Positions 1-6,909 of a DNA stretch of 11,932 bases are shown here, piece after piece (position 1 is the first letter of the stretch; every line of letters starts with the position of its first letter). A model generated the notes under the pieces. That model made no database searches. It was given only the letters and a program-made list of their open reading frames with translations, and was not told the DNA's origin. A program made the position numbers and the translations under genes. Source of the stretch: Actinomycetes bacterium (GTDB taxonomy: Bacteria; Actinomycetota; Actinomycetes; Mycobacteriales; Micromonosporaceae); the NCBI GenBank assembly GCA_023437285.1, contig JAEZGP010000250.1, positions 1-11,932 on the forward strand, given 5' to 3'.

Positions 1-151
1 CTCCGGCACGACGGCGGGCGGCACCGAGGCTGGCCGCGCGGCCGCCGCGGAGCTCGCCAGCACCCCCACGAGCGAGGGCGCTGAGGCGCCGTCGGCCGCC
101 CCGACCGAGGCCCCTGCCCCGGCCGAGACGACATCAGCGCAGGAGGGCTGA
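1..151 (+). CDS. rpsC: 30S ribosomal protein S3, C-terminal tail only (5' end outside window)
   Basis: This is an open frame from the window edge (first full codon at base 2) to TGA at 149-151, giving the last 49 residues of a protein. The residues are almost entirely Ala, Glu, Pro, Thr, Gly and Ser, ending SAQEG, with no folded-domain signature. The assignment to S3 rests on position: the frame ends 3 nt before rplP, and rpsC precedes rplP in the conserved S10 operon. Actinobacterial S3 proteins commonly carry a low-complexity acidic/Ala-Pro tail after the KH and C-terminal domains. S3 sits in the 30S head at the mRNA entry site. The tail is probably disordered and solvent exposed. It contains the AGGAGGG (141-147) that serves as the Shine-Dalgarno of rplP. 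Confidence 0.85.
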   Translation, partial: SGTTAGGTEAGRAAAAELASTPTSEGAEAPSAAPTEAPAPAETTSAQEG

Positions 152-154
152 TCC

Positions 155-580
155 ATGTTGATGCCCCGTAAGCCCCCGAACGGCTTCCGCAAGCCGCACC
201 ACCCGGACCGTCACGGCGCGTCCAAGGGTGGCAACCGGGTGGTCTTCGGCGAGTTCGGCATCCAGGCCCTGGAGCCGGCGTACGTGACCAACCGTCAGAT
301 CGAGTCGGCCCGTATCGCCATGACCCGTCACATCAAGCGTGGCGGCAAGGTCTGGATCACGGTCTTCCCGGACCGCTCGCTGACCAAGAAGCCGGCCGAG
401 ACCCGGATGGGTTCCGGCAAGGGTTCCCCCGAGTGGTGGGTGGCCAACATCAAGCCGGGCCGGGTCCTGTTCGAAATGTCGTTCCCGAACGAGACGGTCG
501 CGCGAGAGGCGATGCGACGCGCGATCCACAAGCTCCCGATGAAGTGCCGCATCGTCAAGCGCGAAGTGGGTGAGGTCTGA
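155..580 (+). CDS. rplP: 50S ribosomal protein L16
   Basis: The product has 141 residues, close to the usual 136-140. It opens with MLMPRK and carries the basic N-terminal segment with a His/Arg-rich stretch (residues 11-27). It also has the family signature around residues 84-107 (RMGSGKG, then [14 protein letters not shown]). L16 binds 23S rRNA near the A-site tRNA elbow and is a late assembly protein needed for peptidyl transferase centre maturation. ATG 155 is preferred to ATG 161 because AGGAGGG at 141-147 lies 7 nt upstream of 155. The gene begins 3 nt after the rpsC stop, and its own TGA (578-580) overlaps the rpmC ATG by one base. Confidence 0.97.
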   Translation: MLMPRKPPNGFRKPHHPDRHGASKGGNRVVFGEFGIQALEPAYVTNRQIESARIAMTRHIKRGGKVWITVFPDRSLTKKPAETRMGSGKGSPEWWVANIKPGRVLFEMSFPNETVAREAMRRAIHKLPMKCRIVKREVGEV

Positions 581-816
581 TGGCAGCGGGTACCGTGGCC
601 GCTGAGCTGCGTGAACTCTCCGAGGAGGAGTTGGTCACGAAGCTGCGCGAGGCCAAGGCTGAGCTGTTCAACCTCCGCGTGCAGTCGGCCACCGGGCAGC
701 TGGACAACAACCGGCGTCTGCAGGTTGTCCGTCGGGAGATCGCCCGTATCTACACGATCATGCGTGAGCGTGAGCTTGGGCTCTCGGCCGCGCCGACTGA
801 GGTGACAGCGTCATGA
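580..816 (+). CDS. rpmC: 50S ribosomal protein L29
   Basis: This is a 78-residue protein, slightly longer than the usual 63-70 because of short extensions at both ends. The central 12-66 region is the two-helix hairpin of L29, with [20 protein letters not shown] and then [19 protein letters not shown], a highly charged, Leu-spaced pattern. L29 sits near the polypeptide exit tunnel beside L23 and contributes to docking of nascent-chain factors. The ATG overlaps the rplP stop as TGATG, with GAGG at 572-575 upstream. The stop overlaps the next ATG by 4 nt (ATGA, 813-816). Both junctions suggest translational coupling. The tail after residue 68 ([10 protein letters not shown]) is low complexity. 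Confidence 0.95.
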   Translation: MAAGTVAAELRELSEEELVTKLREAKAELFNLRVQSATGQLDNNRRLQVVRREIARIYTIMRERELGLSAAPTEVTAS

Positions 817-1088
817 GCGAGAACACCGAGACCACGGTGCGCGGTAGCCGCAAGGTCCGCGAAGGCCTCGTGGTGAGCGACAAGATGGACAAGACCGTGG
901 TGGTCGCCGTCGAGGACCGGGTCAAGCACTCGCTCTACGGCAAGGTCCTGCGGCGTACCAGCAAGCTGAAGGCGCACGACGAGCAGAACGCGTGCGGCAT
1001 CGGCGACCGGGTGCTGCTGATGGAGACCCGGCCGCTGTCGGCCACGAAGCGCTGGCGGGTCGTGGAGATCCTCGAGAAGGCCAAGTAG
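813..1088 (+). CDS. rpsQ: 30S ribosomal protein S17
   Basis: The product has 91 residues with an OB-fold core from about residue 14 ([19 protein letters not shown]) and the S17 signature [13 protein letters not shown] at 64-76. The first 13 residues ([13 protein letters not shown]) are a short hydrophilic extension typical of actinobacterial S17. S17 is a primary 16S rRNA binder at the 5' domain and platform. The SD TGAGGTGA at 798-805 is complementary to the 16S tail and lies 7 nt before the ATG. The gene closes the S10 operon block, because a 100-nt non-coding gap with a hairpin follows before rplN. Confidence 0.96.
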   Translation: MSENTETTVRGSRKVREGLVVSDKMDKTVVVAVEDRVKHSLYGKVLRRTSKLKAHDEQNACGIGDRVLLMETRPLSATKRWRVVEILEKAK

Positions 1089-1107
1089 CGCAGGCCGCCC
1101 CGGCAAT

Positions 1108-1127
1108 CGCCCGGTCCCGTCCGGGCG
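1108..1127 (+). terminator. GC hairpin in the rpsQ-rplN gap (S10/spc boundary)
   Basis: There is a perfect 7-bp inverted repeat, CGCCCGG (1108-1114) and CCGGGCG (1121-1127), with a 6-nt loop. It lies 20 nt after the rpsQ stop in the 100-nt gap 1089-1188. A second, weaker stem (CACCG 1145-1149 with CGGTG 1156-1160) follows. No T-tract is present, so it is not a canonical intrinsic terminator. It sits where the S10 operon ends and the spc operon begins in the classical arrangement, so a partial terminator or an mRNA processing site is plausible. I see no convincing promoter in the gap. Confidence 0.4.
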
Positions 1128-1188
1128 CAGGTTCCGCCAAGCTCCACCGTCCAACCGGTGCGAGAACTGGCAGACATAGGAGAGAGAC

Positions 1189-1557
1189 GTGATTCAGCAG
1201 GAGTCGCGACTGCGGGTCGCCGACAACACCGGTGCACGGGAGATCCTGTGCATCCGGGTGCTCGGTGGCTCGGGTCGGCGCTACGCCGGCATCGGCGACG
1301 TCATCGTGGCGACCGTCAAGGACGCCATCCCGGGCGCCGGTGTCAAGAAGGGCGACGTCGTCAAGGCCGTCGTCGTGCGCACCACCAAGGAGCGGCGGCG
1401 TCCCGACGGGTCCTACATCCGCTTCGACGAGAACGCGGCGGTGATCATCAAGGACGGCGGTGACCCTCGGGGCACCCGCATCTTCGGGCCGGTCGGCCGG
1501 GAGCTGCGTGACAAGCGGTTCATGAAGATCATCTCCCTCGCACCGGAGGTGTTGTGA
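1189..1557 (+). CDS. rplN: 50S ribosomal protein L14
   Basis: The product has 122 residues, exactly the family length. It opens [19 protein letters not shown] and carries the L14 signature at about 44-69 ([20 protein letters not shown]). L14 lies on the subunit interface of the 50S, contacts 16S helix 14 and is the docking site of the silencing factor RsfS. The start is GTG at 1189 with AGGAGAG at 1178-1184, 4 nt upstream. It is the first gene of the spc block after a 100-nt gap. The stop overlaps the rplX GTG by 4 nt (GTGA, 1554-1557). Confidence 0.97.
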   Translation: MIQQESRLRVADNTGAREILCIRVLGGSGRRYAGIGDVIVATVKDAIPGAGVKKGDVVKAVVVRTTKERRRPDGSYIRFDENAAVIIKDGGDPRGTRIFGPVGRELRDKRFMKIISLAPEVL

Positions 1558-1874
1558 CCGTGAAGGTCAAGAAGGGCGACACGGTCATCGTCATCGCCGG
1601 CAAGGACAAGGGCGCCAAGGGCAAGGTCATCGCGGCCTACCCGCGCCTGGACAAGGTCCTTGTCGAGGGCGTGAACCGCGTCAAGAAGCACACGCGCGTG
1701 AGCACCACCCAGCGCGGCGCCAAGACCGGCGGCATCGTCACCCAGGAGGCGCCGATCCACGTCTCCAACGTGATGGTGGTCGACTCCGACGGCCAGCCGA
1801 CCCGCGTCGGTTACCGCATCGGCGACGACGGCCAGAAGGTGCGCGTCGCCCGGCGTACCGGTAAGGACCTGTGA
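1554..1874 (+). CDS. rplX: 50S ribosomal protein L24
   Basis: This 106-residue protein is the normal bacterial length. The KOW motif occupies roughly residues 6-33 ([20 protein letters not shown]), followed by the L24 core with NRVKKHTR at 41-48 and the [15 protein letters not shown] segment. L24 is an assembly initiator that binds the 5' domain of 23S rRNA and lies near the tunnel exit. The start is GTG at 1554 inside the rplN stop, with GGAGGT at 1545-1550 upstream. The TGA at 1872-1874 overlaps the ATG of rplE by one base. Confidence 0.96.
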   Translation: MTVKVKKGDTVIVIAGKDKGAKGKVIAAYPRLDKVLVEGVNRVKKHTRVSTTQRGAKTGGIVTQEAPIHVSNVMVVDSDGQPTRVGYRIGDDGQKVRVARRTGKDL

Positions 1875-2443
1875 TGACGACAGCTACCACTGAGAAGACC
1901 CTCCCGCGGCTCAAGACCCGCTACCGCGACGAGATCGCCCCCGCCCTGCGCGAGGAGTTCTCGTACGCGAACCCCATGCAGGTCCCGGGTCTCGTGAAGA
2001 TCGTCGTGAACATGGGTGTCGGCGACGCTGCCAAGGACTCCAAGCTGATCGACGGCGCGGTCAAGGACCTCGCCGCGATCACCGGCCAGAAGCCGCAGGT
2101 GCGTCGCGCAACCAAGTCCATCGCGCAGTTCAAGCTGCGCGAGGGTATGCCGATCGGCGCCAAGGTGACGCTGCGCGGCGACCGGATGTGGGAGTTCCTG
2201 GACCGGCTGCTGTCGATCGCGCTGCCGCGTATCCGTGACTTCCGCGGCCTCGACGGGCGCAAGCTCGACGGGCACGGTAACTACACGTTCGGCCTGACCG
2301 AGCAGTCGGTGTTCCACGAGATCGACCAGGACCGCATCGACCGGGTCCGGGGCATGGACATCACCATCGTGACGACCGCACGGACCGACGACGAGGGTCG
2401 GGCGCTGCTCAAGCGCCTGGGCTTCCCGTTCAAGGAGAACTGA
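1874..2443 (+). CDS. rplE: 50S ribosomal protein L5
   Basis: The product has 189 residues when started at ATG 1874. A GTG lies one codon upstream at 1871. AAGGA at 1863-1867 is 6 nt from the ATG but only 3 nt from the GTG, and the ATG forms the TGATG overlap with rplX, so 1874 is chosen. L5 hallmarks are [13 protein letters not shown] (40-52), the P-site loop region around [13 protein letters not shown] (71-83), and [17 protein letters not shown] (86-102). The C-terminus GFPFKEN is also typical. L5 binds 5S rRNA with L18 in the central protuberance and contacts the P-site tRNA elbow and S13. The N-terminal TTATTEK extension is seen in actinobacteria. Confidence 0.96.
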   Translation: MTTATTEKTLPRLKTRYRDEIAPALREEFSYANPMQVPGLVKIVVNMGVGDAAKDSKLIDGAVKDLAAITGQKPQVRRATKSIAQFKLREGMPIGAKVTLRGDRMWEFLDRLLSIALPRIRDFRGLDGRKLDGHGNYTFGLTEQSVFHEIDQDRIDRVRGMDITIVTTARTDDEGRALLKRLGFPFKEN

Positions 2444-2444
2444 G

Positions 2445-2630
2445 ATGGCGAAGAAGGCGCTGATCCTCAAGGCCGCCGCGAAGCCGAAGTTCTCGGTGCG
2501 CGCCTACACCCGGTGCCAGCGGTGCGGCCGACCCAAGTCGGTCTACCGCAAGTTCGGCCTCTGCCGGATCTGCATCCGGGAGATGGCCCACCGTGGCGAA
2601 CTCCCCGGTGTTTCCAAGGCCTCCTGGTAA
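2445..2630 (+). CDS. rpsN: 30S ribosomal protein S14, short zinc-binding (type Z) form
   Basis: The product has 61 residues. Four cysteines, C24, C27, C40 and C43 (CQRC and CRIC), form the zinc ribbon that separates the short zinc-dependent S14 from the roughly 100-residue zinc-independent form. S14 binds the 3' domain of 16S rRNA in the 30S head next to S3 and S10. It follows rplE by one base, with SD AAGGAG at 2432-2437 inside the rplE C-terminus. The gene ends in tandem stops (TAATGA, 2628-2633). In many actinobacteria a zinc-independent S14 paralogue under Zur control lies elsewhere in the genome; none is in this window. The type-Z copy is sometimes given the symbol rpsZ. Confidence 0.96.
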   Translation: MAKKALILKAAAKPKFSVRAYTRCQRCGRPKSVYRKFGLCRICIREMAHRGELPGVSKASW

Positions 2631-2637
2631 TGAGTCT

Positions 2638-2669
2638 TCGCTGCAGGCCCAACGCGGGAACCGCAGCGA
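2638..2669 (+). promoter_or_regulatory. Hairpin immediately upstream of the rpsH ribosome binding site
   Basis: In the 57-nt gap between rpsN and rpsH, TCGCTGC (2638-2644) is perfectly complementary to GCAGCGA (2663-2669), giving a 7-bp stem. The internal region can pair further (CCC 2648-2650 with GGG 2656-2658). The 3' arm ends one base before the AAGGG (2671-2675) that serves as the rpsH SD. A structure abutting the ribosome binding site of the S8 gene could modulate spc translation. S8 is the known autoregulator of the spc operon in E. coli, but its site there lies at rplE, so this assignment is speculative. Confidence 0.3.
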
Positions 2670-2687
2670 GAAGGGTTTTGACCAACC

Positions 2688-3095
2688 ATGACAATGACTG
2701 ACCCGATCGCAGACATGCTGACCCGTCTGCGGAACGCCAACCAGGCGTACCACGACAAGGTCGCCATGCCCTACTCGAAGATCAAGGCGAACATCGCCGA
2801 GGTCCTCAAGGCCGAGGGCTACGTGTCGACCTGGGACGTGCAGGAGCCTGAGGAGGGCAAGGTCGGCAAGACCCTCGTGGTCGAGCTGAAGTACGGCCCG
2901 AACCGCGAGCGCAGCCTCGCCGGCATCCGCCGCGTGTCCAAGCCTGGCCTGCGGGTCTACGCCCGTTCCCAGGAGATGCCGCGGGTGCTCGGTGGCCTCG
3001 GCATCGCCATCATCTCGACCTCCCAGGGACTGTTGACCGACCGGCAGGCCCGCAAGCGGAACGTGGGCGGGGAAGTCCTCGCCTGGGTCTGGTAA
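2688..3095 (+). CDS. rpsH: 30S ribosomal protein S8
   Basis: The product has 135 residues. The N-terminus [17 protein letters not shown] is the S8 signature, and [17 protein letters not shown] at about 103-119 is the second, C-terminal signature, ending in LAWVW. S8 is a primary binder of 16S helix 21 in the central domain and is the classical translational autoregulator of the spc operon in E. coli. Two in-frame ATGs (2688 and 2694) are possible. AAGGG at 2671-2675 is 12 nt from the first and 18 nt from the second, so 2688 is used. A small hairpin abuts this SD. The next gene, rplF, begins 16 nt downstream. Confidence 0.96.
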   Translation: MTMTDPIADMLTRLRNANQAYHDKVAMPYSKIKANIAEVLKAEGYVSTWDVQEPEEGKVGKTLVVELKYGPNRERSLAGIRRVSKPGLRVYARSQEMPRVLGGLGIAIISTSQGLLTDRQARKRNVGGEVLAWVW

Positions 3096-3111
3096 GCGAG
3101 GCTTTGTAACA

Positions 3112-3654
3112 ATGTCGCGAATTGGACGTAAGCCGATCACGGTGCCCTCGAACGTCGAGGTCACCATCGACGGCCAGACGATCAAGGTCAAGGGCCCCAA
3201 GGGCGAGCTCAGCCACGAGCTGGCGGAGCCGATCACGGCGGAGCGCGGGGAGGACGGCCAGCTCTACGTGAGCCGTCCCAACGACGAGCGCCGGGCCAAG
3301 GAGCTGCACGGCCTCAGCCGCACGCTGGTCGCCAACATGGTGGTCGGGGTGACGGAGGGCTACCGCAAGTCGCTGGAGATCGCGGGTACCGGTTACCGCG
3401 TGCAGGCCAAGGGCTCGGACCTCGAGTTCGCCCTCGGCTTCTCGCACCCGGTGCTCGTCACCCCGCCGGCCGGCATCACCTTCGCGGTGGAGCGGCCGAC
3501 GCTGTTCCATGTGAGCGGGATCGACAAGCAGTTGGTCGGCGAGGTCGCCGCCAACATCCGAAAGATCCGCCCGCCGGAGCCGTACAAGGGCAAGGGCGTG
3601 AAGTACCAGGGCGAGGTCATCCGCCGCAAGGCTGGAAAGGCAGGTAAGAAGTGA
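3112..3654 (+). CDS. rplF: 50S ribosomal protein L6
   Basis: This 180-residue protein is the standard length. It starts [12 protein letters not shown], has two tandem L6 folds, with the second centred on residues 90-165, and carries the C-terminal signature [12 protein letters not shown] at 154-165 followed by a basic [10 protein letters not shown] tail. L6 binds 23S helix 97 near the sarcin-ricin loop and the factor-binding site. The SD is modest (GAGG at 3098-3101, 10 nt before the ATG). The TGA stop overlaps the GTG of rplR (GTGA, 3651-3654). Confidence 0.97.
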   Translation: MSRIGRKPITVPSNVEVTIDGQTIKVKGPKGELSHELAEPITAERGEDGQLYVSRPNDERRAKELHGLSRTLVANMVVGVTEGYRKSLEIAGTGYRVQAKGSDLEFALGFSHPVLVTPPAGITFAVERPTLFHVSGIDKQLVGEVAANIRKIRPPEPYKGKGVKYQGEVIRRKAGKAGKK

Positions 3655-4040
3655 GCGCGACTCTGCTCAAGCGTCGCAGCGGCGTGGCCGCCAAGCGCGC
3701 CGTCGGGCGGGCGCGGCGCCACTTCCGGGTGCGCAAGAACATCAGTGGTACCGCCGAGCGTCCGCGCCTGGTGGTCACCCGTTCGCTGCGGCACATCACG
3801 GCCCAGGTTGTCGACGACAACAAGGGCCACACGCTGGCGTCCGCGTCGACGCTCGACACCTCGATCCGGGGTGGCGACGGCGACAAGAAGGCGCTCGCGG
3901 CCAAGGTCGGCGCGCTCGTCGCCGAGCGGGCCAAGGCCGCTGGCATCACCAAGGTGGTCTTCGACCGCGGTGGCAACCGGTACGCGGGGCGCATCGCCTC
4001 GCTTGCCGACGCCGCGCGCGAAGCCGGACTCGAGTTCTAG
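3651..4040 (+). CDS. rplR: 50S ribosomal protein L18
   Basis: The product has 129 residues, slightly longer than the roughly 117 of E. coli because of a basic N-terminal extension ([20 protein letters not shown]). The L18 core shows [21 protein letters not shown] and the C-terminal signature [11 protein letters not shown] (104-114) with the helix [15 protein letters not shown]18 binds 5S rRNA and, with L5, carries it into the central protuberance. The start is GTG at 3651 overlapping the rplF stop, with GGAAAGG at 3634-3640 upstream. The TAG is followed 16 nt later by rpsE. Confidence 0.96.
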   Translation: MSATLLKRRSGVAAKRAVGRARRHFRVRKNISGTAERPRLVVTRSLRHITAQVVDDNKGHTLASASTLDTSIRGGDGDKKALAAKVGALVAERAKAAGITKVVFDRGGNRYAGRIASLADAAREAGLEF

Positions 4041-4056
4041 GAAGGAGTGGACAGAT

Positions 4057-4695
4057 ATGCCAGGTCCACAGCGCCGGGGCTCCGGGTCCGGTAACAGCGG
4101 CGGCCCCGAGGGCCGTGATGGCGGTCGTGGCGGCCGGGGCGGTCGCGACGGCGGCCGGGGCGGCCGTGACATGGCCGAGAAGACCCCGCACCTCGAGCGG
4201 GTCGTGACGATCAACCGCGTCGCCAAGGTCGTCAAGGGCGGTCGTCGCTTCAGCTTCACCGCGCTGGTCGTGGTGGGCGACGGTGACGGCACGGTCGGCG
4301 TCGGCTACGGCAAGGCCAAGGAGGTGCCCGCGGCGATCGCCAAGGGCGTCGAGGAGGCCAAGAAGCACTTCTTCAAGGTGCCGCGCATCGCTTCCTCCAT
4401 CCCGCACCCGGTGCAGGGTGAGGCCGCGGCGGGCGTCGTGCTGCTCAAGCCGGCCTCGGCCGGTACGGGCGTCATCGCCGGCGGCCCGGTGCGTGCCGTG
4501 CTGGAGTGCGCGGGCATCCACGACGTGCTCTCCAAGAGCCTCGGCTCGTCCAACCCGATCAACATCGTGCACGCGACCGTGGCGGCCCTGAAGGCGCTCG
4601 AGTCCCCGGAGGCCGTGGCCGCACGCCGTGGCCTGCCGGTCGAGGACGTGGCGCCGACGCGCATGCTGCAGGCGCGTGCGGGAGTGGGTGCGTGA
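4057..4695 (+). CDS. rpsE: 30S ribosomal protein S5, with Gly/Arg-rich N-terminal extension
   Basis: The product has 212 residues from ATG 4057, which has a clear SD GAAGGAGT (4041-4048) 8 nt upstream. Residues 1-38 are a low-complexity extension ([10 protein letters not shown], then repeated GRDGGRGG units). The S5 fold starts near residue 43. The dsRBD-like domain contains [18 protein letters not shown] and [12 protein letters not shown]. The C-terminal domain contains [13 protein letters not shown] and [17 protein letters not shown]5 lies at the mRNA entry channel and the decoding-fidelity interface with S4. The frame stays open upstream into rplR, but no start there has an SD. ATG 4171 would remove the extension but lacks a good SD. 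The stop overlaps the rpmD ATG as TGATG. Confidence 0.96.
   Translation: MPGPQRRGSGSGNSGGPEGRDGGRGGRGGRDGGRGGRDMAEKTPHLERVVTINRVAKVVKGGRRFSFTALVVVGDGDGTVGVGYGKAKEVPAAIAKGVEEAKKHFFKVPRIASSIPHPVQGEAAAGVVLLKPASAGTGVIAGGPVRAVLECAGIHDVLSKSLGSSNPINIVHATVAALKALESPEAVAARRGLPVEDVAPTRMLQARAGVGA
4111..4164 (+). repeat. Imperfect tandem repeat encoding two GRDGGRGG units in rpsE
   Basis: Codons for residues 19-26 (4111-4134) and 29-36 (4141-4164) encode the identical octapeptide GRDGGRGG, separated by Arg-Gly. Five of the eight codons differ synonymously between the two copies. The amino-acid pattern is therefore conserved even though the DNA copies have diverged. The repeat lies within the S5 N-terminal extension. 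Confidence 0.75.
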
Positions 4696-4877
4696 TGGCG
4701 CGTCTGAAGGTCACCCAGGTTCGGTCCGACATCGGGGCCAAGCACAACCAGCGCGAGTCGCTGCGTTCGCTGGGCCTCAAGCGGATCAACGACGTGGTGG
4801 TGAAGGAGGACCGTCCCGAGATTCGGGGCATGATCTTCAAGGTCAGCCACCTCGTGCAGGTTGAGGAGGTTGAGTAA
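4695..4877 (+). CDS. rpmD: 50S ribosomal protein L30
   Basis: This 60-residue protein is the normal length for L30. It begins [16 protein letters not shown] and contains the family pattern [20 protein letters not shown] with a short C-terminal strand and an acidic end (VEEVE). L30 binds 23S rRNA on the solvent side of the 50S. ATG 4695 overlaps the rpsE stop by one base, with GGGAG at 4680-4684 upstream. The frame is open further upstream but runs through rpsE. The codons for the acidic C-terminus also form the SD of rplO (GAGGAGGT, 4863-4870). The TAA overlaps the rplO ATG as TAATG. Confidence 0.95.
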   Translation: MARLKVTQVRSDIGAKHNQRESLRSLGLKRINDVVVKEDRPEIRGMIFKVSHLVQVEEVE

Positions 4878-5320
4878 TGACTATCAAGGTTCACCACCTG
4901 CGTCCGGCCCCGGGCGCCAAGACCGCGAAGACCCGCGTGGGTCGCGGTGAGGGCTCGAAGGGCAAGACCGCGGGCCGCGGCACCAAGGGCTCCAAGGCCC
5001 GCAAGAACATCTCGGCGGCGTTCGAGGGTGGGCACACGCCCATCCACATGCGCCTGCCGAAGATGAAGGGCTTCAAGAACAACAACAAGGTCGTCTTCCA
5101 GGTCGTCAACCTCGACCGTCTCGCCGAGCTGTTCCCGCAGGGCGGCCAGGTCGGTCCGGTCGAGCTCGTCGAGTCCGGCGCCGTCCGTAAGGGCCAGCCG
5201 GTCAAGGTTCTGGGTACGGGGGACCTCGGCGGTGTGAAGTTCCAGGTTTCGGCGCACGCGTTCAGCGGGTCGGCCAAGGAGAAGATCGCGGCCGCCGGCG
5301 GCTCCACCACGGAGCTGTAG
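4877..5320 (+). CDS. rplO: 50S ribosomal protein L15
   Basis: The product has 147 residues. The basic, glycine-rich N-terminal extension ([10 protein letters not shown], then [19 protein letters not shown]) penetrates 23S rRNA in known structures. The globular part follows, with [18 protein letters not shown] (51-68) and a C-terminal domain with [13 protein letters not shown]15 is a late assembly protein of the 50S. The SD is excellent (GAGGAGGT ending 6 nt before the ATG). It is the last ribosomal gene of the spc block before a 257-nt non-coding gap containing a strong hairpin and a candidate promoter. Confidence 0.97.
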   Translation: MTIKVHHLRPAPGAKTAKTRVGRGEGSKGKTAGRGTKGSKARKNISAAFEGGHTPIHMRLPKMKGFKNNNKVVFQVVNLDRLAELFPQGGQVGPVELVESGAVRKGQPVKVLGTGDLGGVKFQVSAHAFSGSAKEKIAAAGGSTTEL

Positions 5321-5336
5321 GCGACAGGCAACCGCA

Positions 5337-5382
5337 GGTCGTGGCGCTCATCGGCATACATGGCATGATGGGCGCCACGACC
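5337..5382 (+). terminator. 11-bp perfect hairpin downstream of rplO
   Basis: GGTCGTGGCGC (5337-5347) and GCGCCACGACC (5372-5382) are perfect reverse complements, forming an 11-bp GC-rich stem with a 24-nt loop. The structure starts 16 nt after the rplO stop. Downstream sequence has no T-tract. It is a good candidate for the 3' end of the spc ribosomal transcript, either as a non-canonical terminator or as an RNA-stabilising or processing structure ahead of secY. The rest of the gap 5321-5577 holds a candidate secY promoter and leader and no credible gene. Confidence 0.5.
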
Positions 5383-5442
5383 GGCACCGCTGCTGGTGGC
5401 TGCCCTCCGGGTGACCATCCATCCAGCGAAGTCACTACCCGC

Positions 5443-5472
5443 TTAACTGAATCTCTGCCGGGCTGTTAAAGT
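5443..5472 (+). promoter_or_regulatory. Candidate housekeeping promoter for secY-adk-map
   Basis: TTAACT (5443-5448) as -35 and TAAAGT (5467-5472) as -10 are separated by 18 nt. Each box matches 4 of 6 bases of the sigma70-type consensus, and the -10 fits the actinobacterial TAnnnT pattern. Both lie in a locally AT-richer patch of a GC-rich region, downstream of the rplO hairpin. Transcription would begin near 5479-5481, leaving a leader of about 100 nt before the secY start at 5578. Confidence 0.4.
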
Positions 5473-5577
5473 CGGCGTTCGCACTCCCTGTCCGACCGGG
5501 TTCCTGGCCGGGCACTCCCAAAGGTCCCGTCTCCGCCGCGTCCGAATAGACGGCGGTTGTTGCGCAGGAGGAAGAAG

Positions 5578-6909
5578 TTGCTCTCCGCCTTTCTCAGTGC
5601 GTTCCGCACGCCTGACCTGCGCAAGAAGCTGCTATTCACAGTAGCGATCATCGCGGTCTACCGGCTGGGTGCGACGATGCCGAGCCCTGGCGTCTCGTAC
5701 AGCCACGTGCAGAAGTGCATCGACATCGTCCAGGGCGCGGATGCCAGCAACGGCGTGTTCACCCTGCTGAACCTGTTCTCCGGCGGCGCGCTGCTGCAAC
5801 TGTCCGTCTTCGCGCTGGGCATCATGCCCTACATCACCGCCAGCATCATCCTTCAGCTGCTCACCGTGGTCATCCCGCGGCTTGAGCAGCTCAAGAAGGA
5901 GGGCCAGTCCGGCCAGGCGAAGATCACGCAGTACACCCGGTACCTGACGCTCGGCCTGGCGGTGCTGCAGGCGTCGGCGTTCGTCGCGCTCGCCCGCTCC
6001 GGCCAGCTGTTCAGCAACCTCTGCAACACGCCGGACACCACGATCATCCCCGAGACCAAGCTCGGCATGCCGCTCACGCTGATCACCCTGGTGATCACGA
6101 TGACCGCTGGCACCGGCGTGGTCATGTGGCTGGGCGAGCTCATCACCGACCGGGGCGTCGGCAACGGCATGTCAGTGCTGATCTTCACCTCGATCGCGGC
6201 CCGCCTCCCCACCGAGGGCATCCAGATCTGGCAGAAGAGCCCGTACAACTTCTTCGCGGTGCTCGCCATCGGCATCGTCGTCATCACCGGTGTGGTGTGG
6301 ATCGAGCAGGCGCAGCGCCGGGTCCCGGTGCAGTACGCGAAGCGGATGATCGGCCGGCGCATGTACGGCGGCACGTCCACGTACATCCCGCTCAAGGTCA
6401 ACCAGGCCGGCGTCATCCCTGTGATCTTCGCCTCGTCGCTGCTCTACCTCCCGCAGCTGGCGCTGGGCTTCATGGACGCGGAGAACCCGAGCCAGGTCTA
6501 CAAGATCATCAACAACTACGTGGTGAACCCGAGCAGCTGGGTCAACATCTCGCTGTACTTCCTGCTGATCATCTTCTTCACGTACTTCTACGTCGGGATC
6601 ACGTTCAACCCGACCGAGGTCGCGGACAACATGAAGAAGTACGGCGGGTTCGTCCCCGGCATCCGGCCCGGCAAGCCCACCGCCGAGTACCTCGACTTCA
6701 TCCTCAGCCGCATCACCTTGCCTGGCGCGCTGTATCTTGGCATCATCTCCGTTCTGCCGAACCTGTTCATCGGGCTCGCAGGCGGCGCCAAGCAGAACTT
6801 CCCGTTCGGTGGCACCGCCGTGCTGATCATCGTTGGCGTGGGTCTGGAGACGGTCAAGCAGATCGAAAGCCAGCTCATGCAGCGTAACTACGAAGGGTTC
6901 CTGCGCTAG
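5578..6909 (+). CDS. secY: Preprotein translocase channel subunit SecY
   Basis: The product has 443 residues from TTG 5578. That start is chosen because AGGAGG (5566-5571) lies 6 nt upstream and because it gives the N-terminus [20 protein letters not shown] that matches actinobacterial SecY. Earlier in-frame TTGs at 5557 and 5560 would put this SD inside the gene. About ten hydrophobic segments are visible, near residues 18-38, 73-98, 121-141, 165-188, 196-210, 225-243, 276-296, 322-343, 380-400 and 408-425. The plug region lies around 59-72, and the conserved [19 protein letters not shown] falls at 264-282. SecY forms the membrane channel with SecE and SecG and works with SecA. The stop overlaps the adk GTG as TAGTG. 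Confidence 0.96.
   Translation: MLSAFLSAFRTPDLRKKLLFTVAIIAVYRLGATMPSPGVSYSHVQKCIDIVQGADASNGVFTLLNLFSGGALLQLSVFALGIMPYITASIILQLLTVVIPRLEQLKKEGQSGQAKITQYTRYLTLGLAVLQASAFVALARSGQLFSNLCNTPDTTIIPETKLGMPLTLITLVITMTAGTGVVMWLGELITDRGVGNGMSVLIFTSIAARLPTEGIQIWQKSPYNFFAVLAIGIVVITGVVWIEQAQRRVPVQYAKRMIGRRMYGGTSTYIPLKVNQAGVIPVIFASSLLYLPQLALGFMDAENPSQVYKIINNYVVNPSSWVNISLYFLLIIFFTYFYVGITFNPTEVADNMKKYGGFVPGIRPGKPTAEYLDFILSRITLPGALYLGIISVLPNLFIGLAGGAKQNFPFGGTAVLIIVGVGLETVKQIESQLMQRNYEGFLR

Noticed and set aside
3745..4056. Upstream in-frame extension of rpsE through rplR (would give a 316-residue protein)
   Set aside because: The upstream part is a Ser/Arg/Pro-rich shadow of rplR. ATG 4057 has a strong SD and the expected S5 N-terminus.
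5557..5577. Earlier TTG starts of secY giving seven extra residues
   Set aside because: They would place the AGGAGG SD inside the coding region, and they lack an SD of their own.
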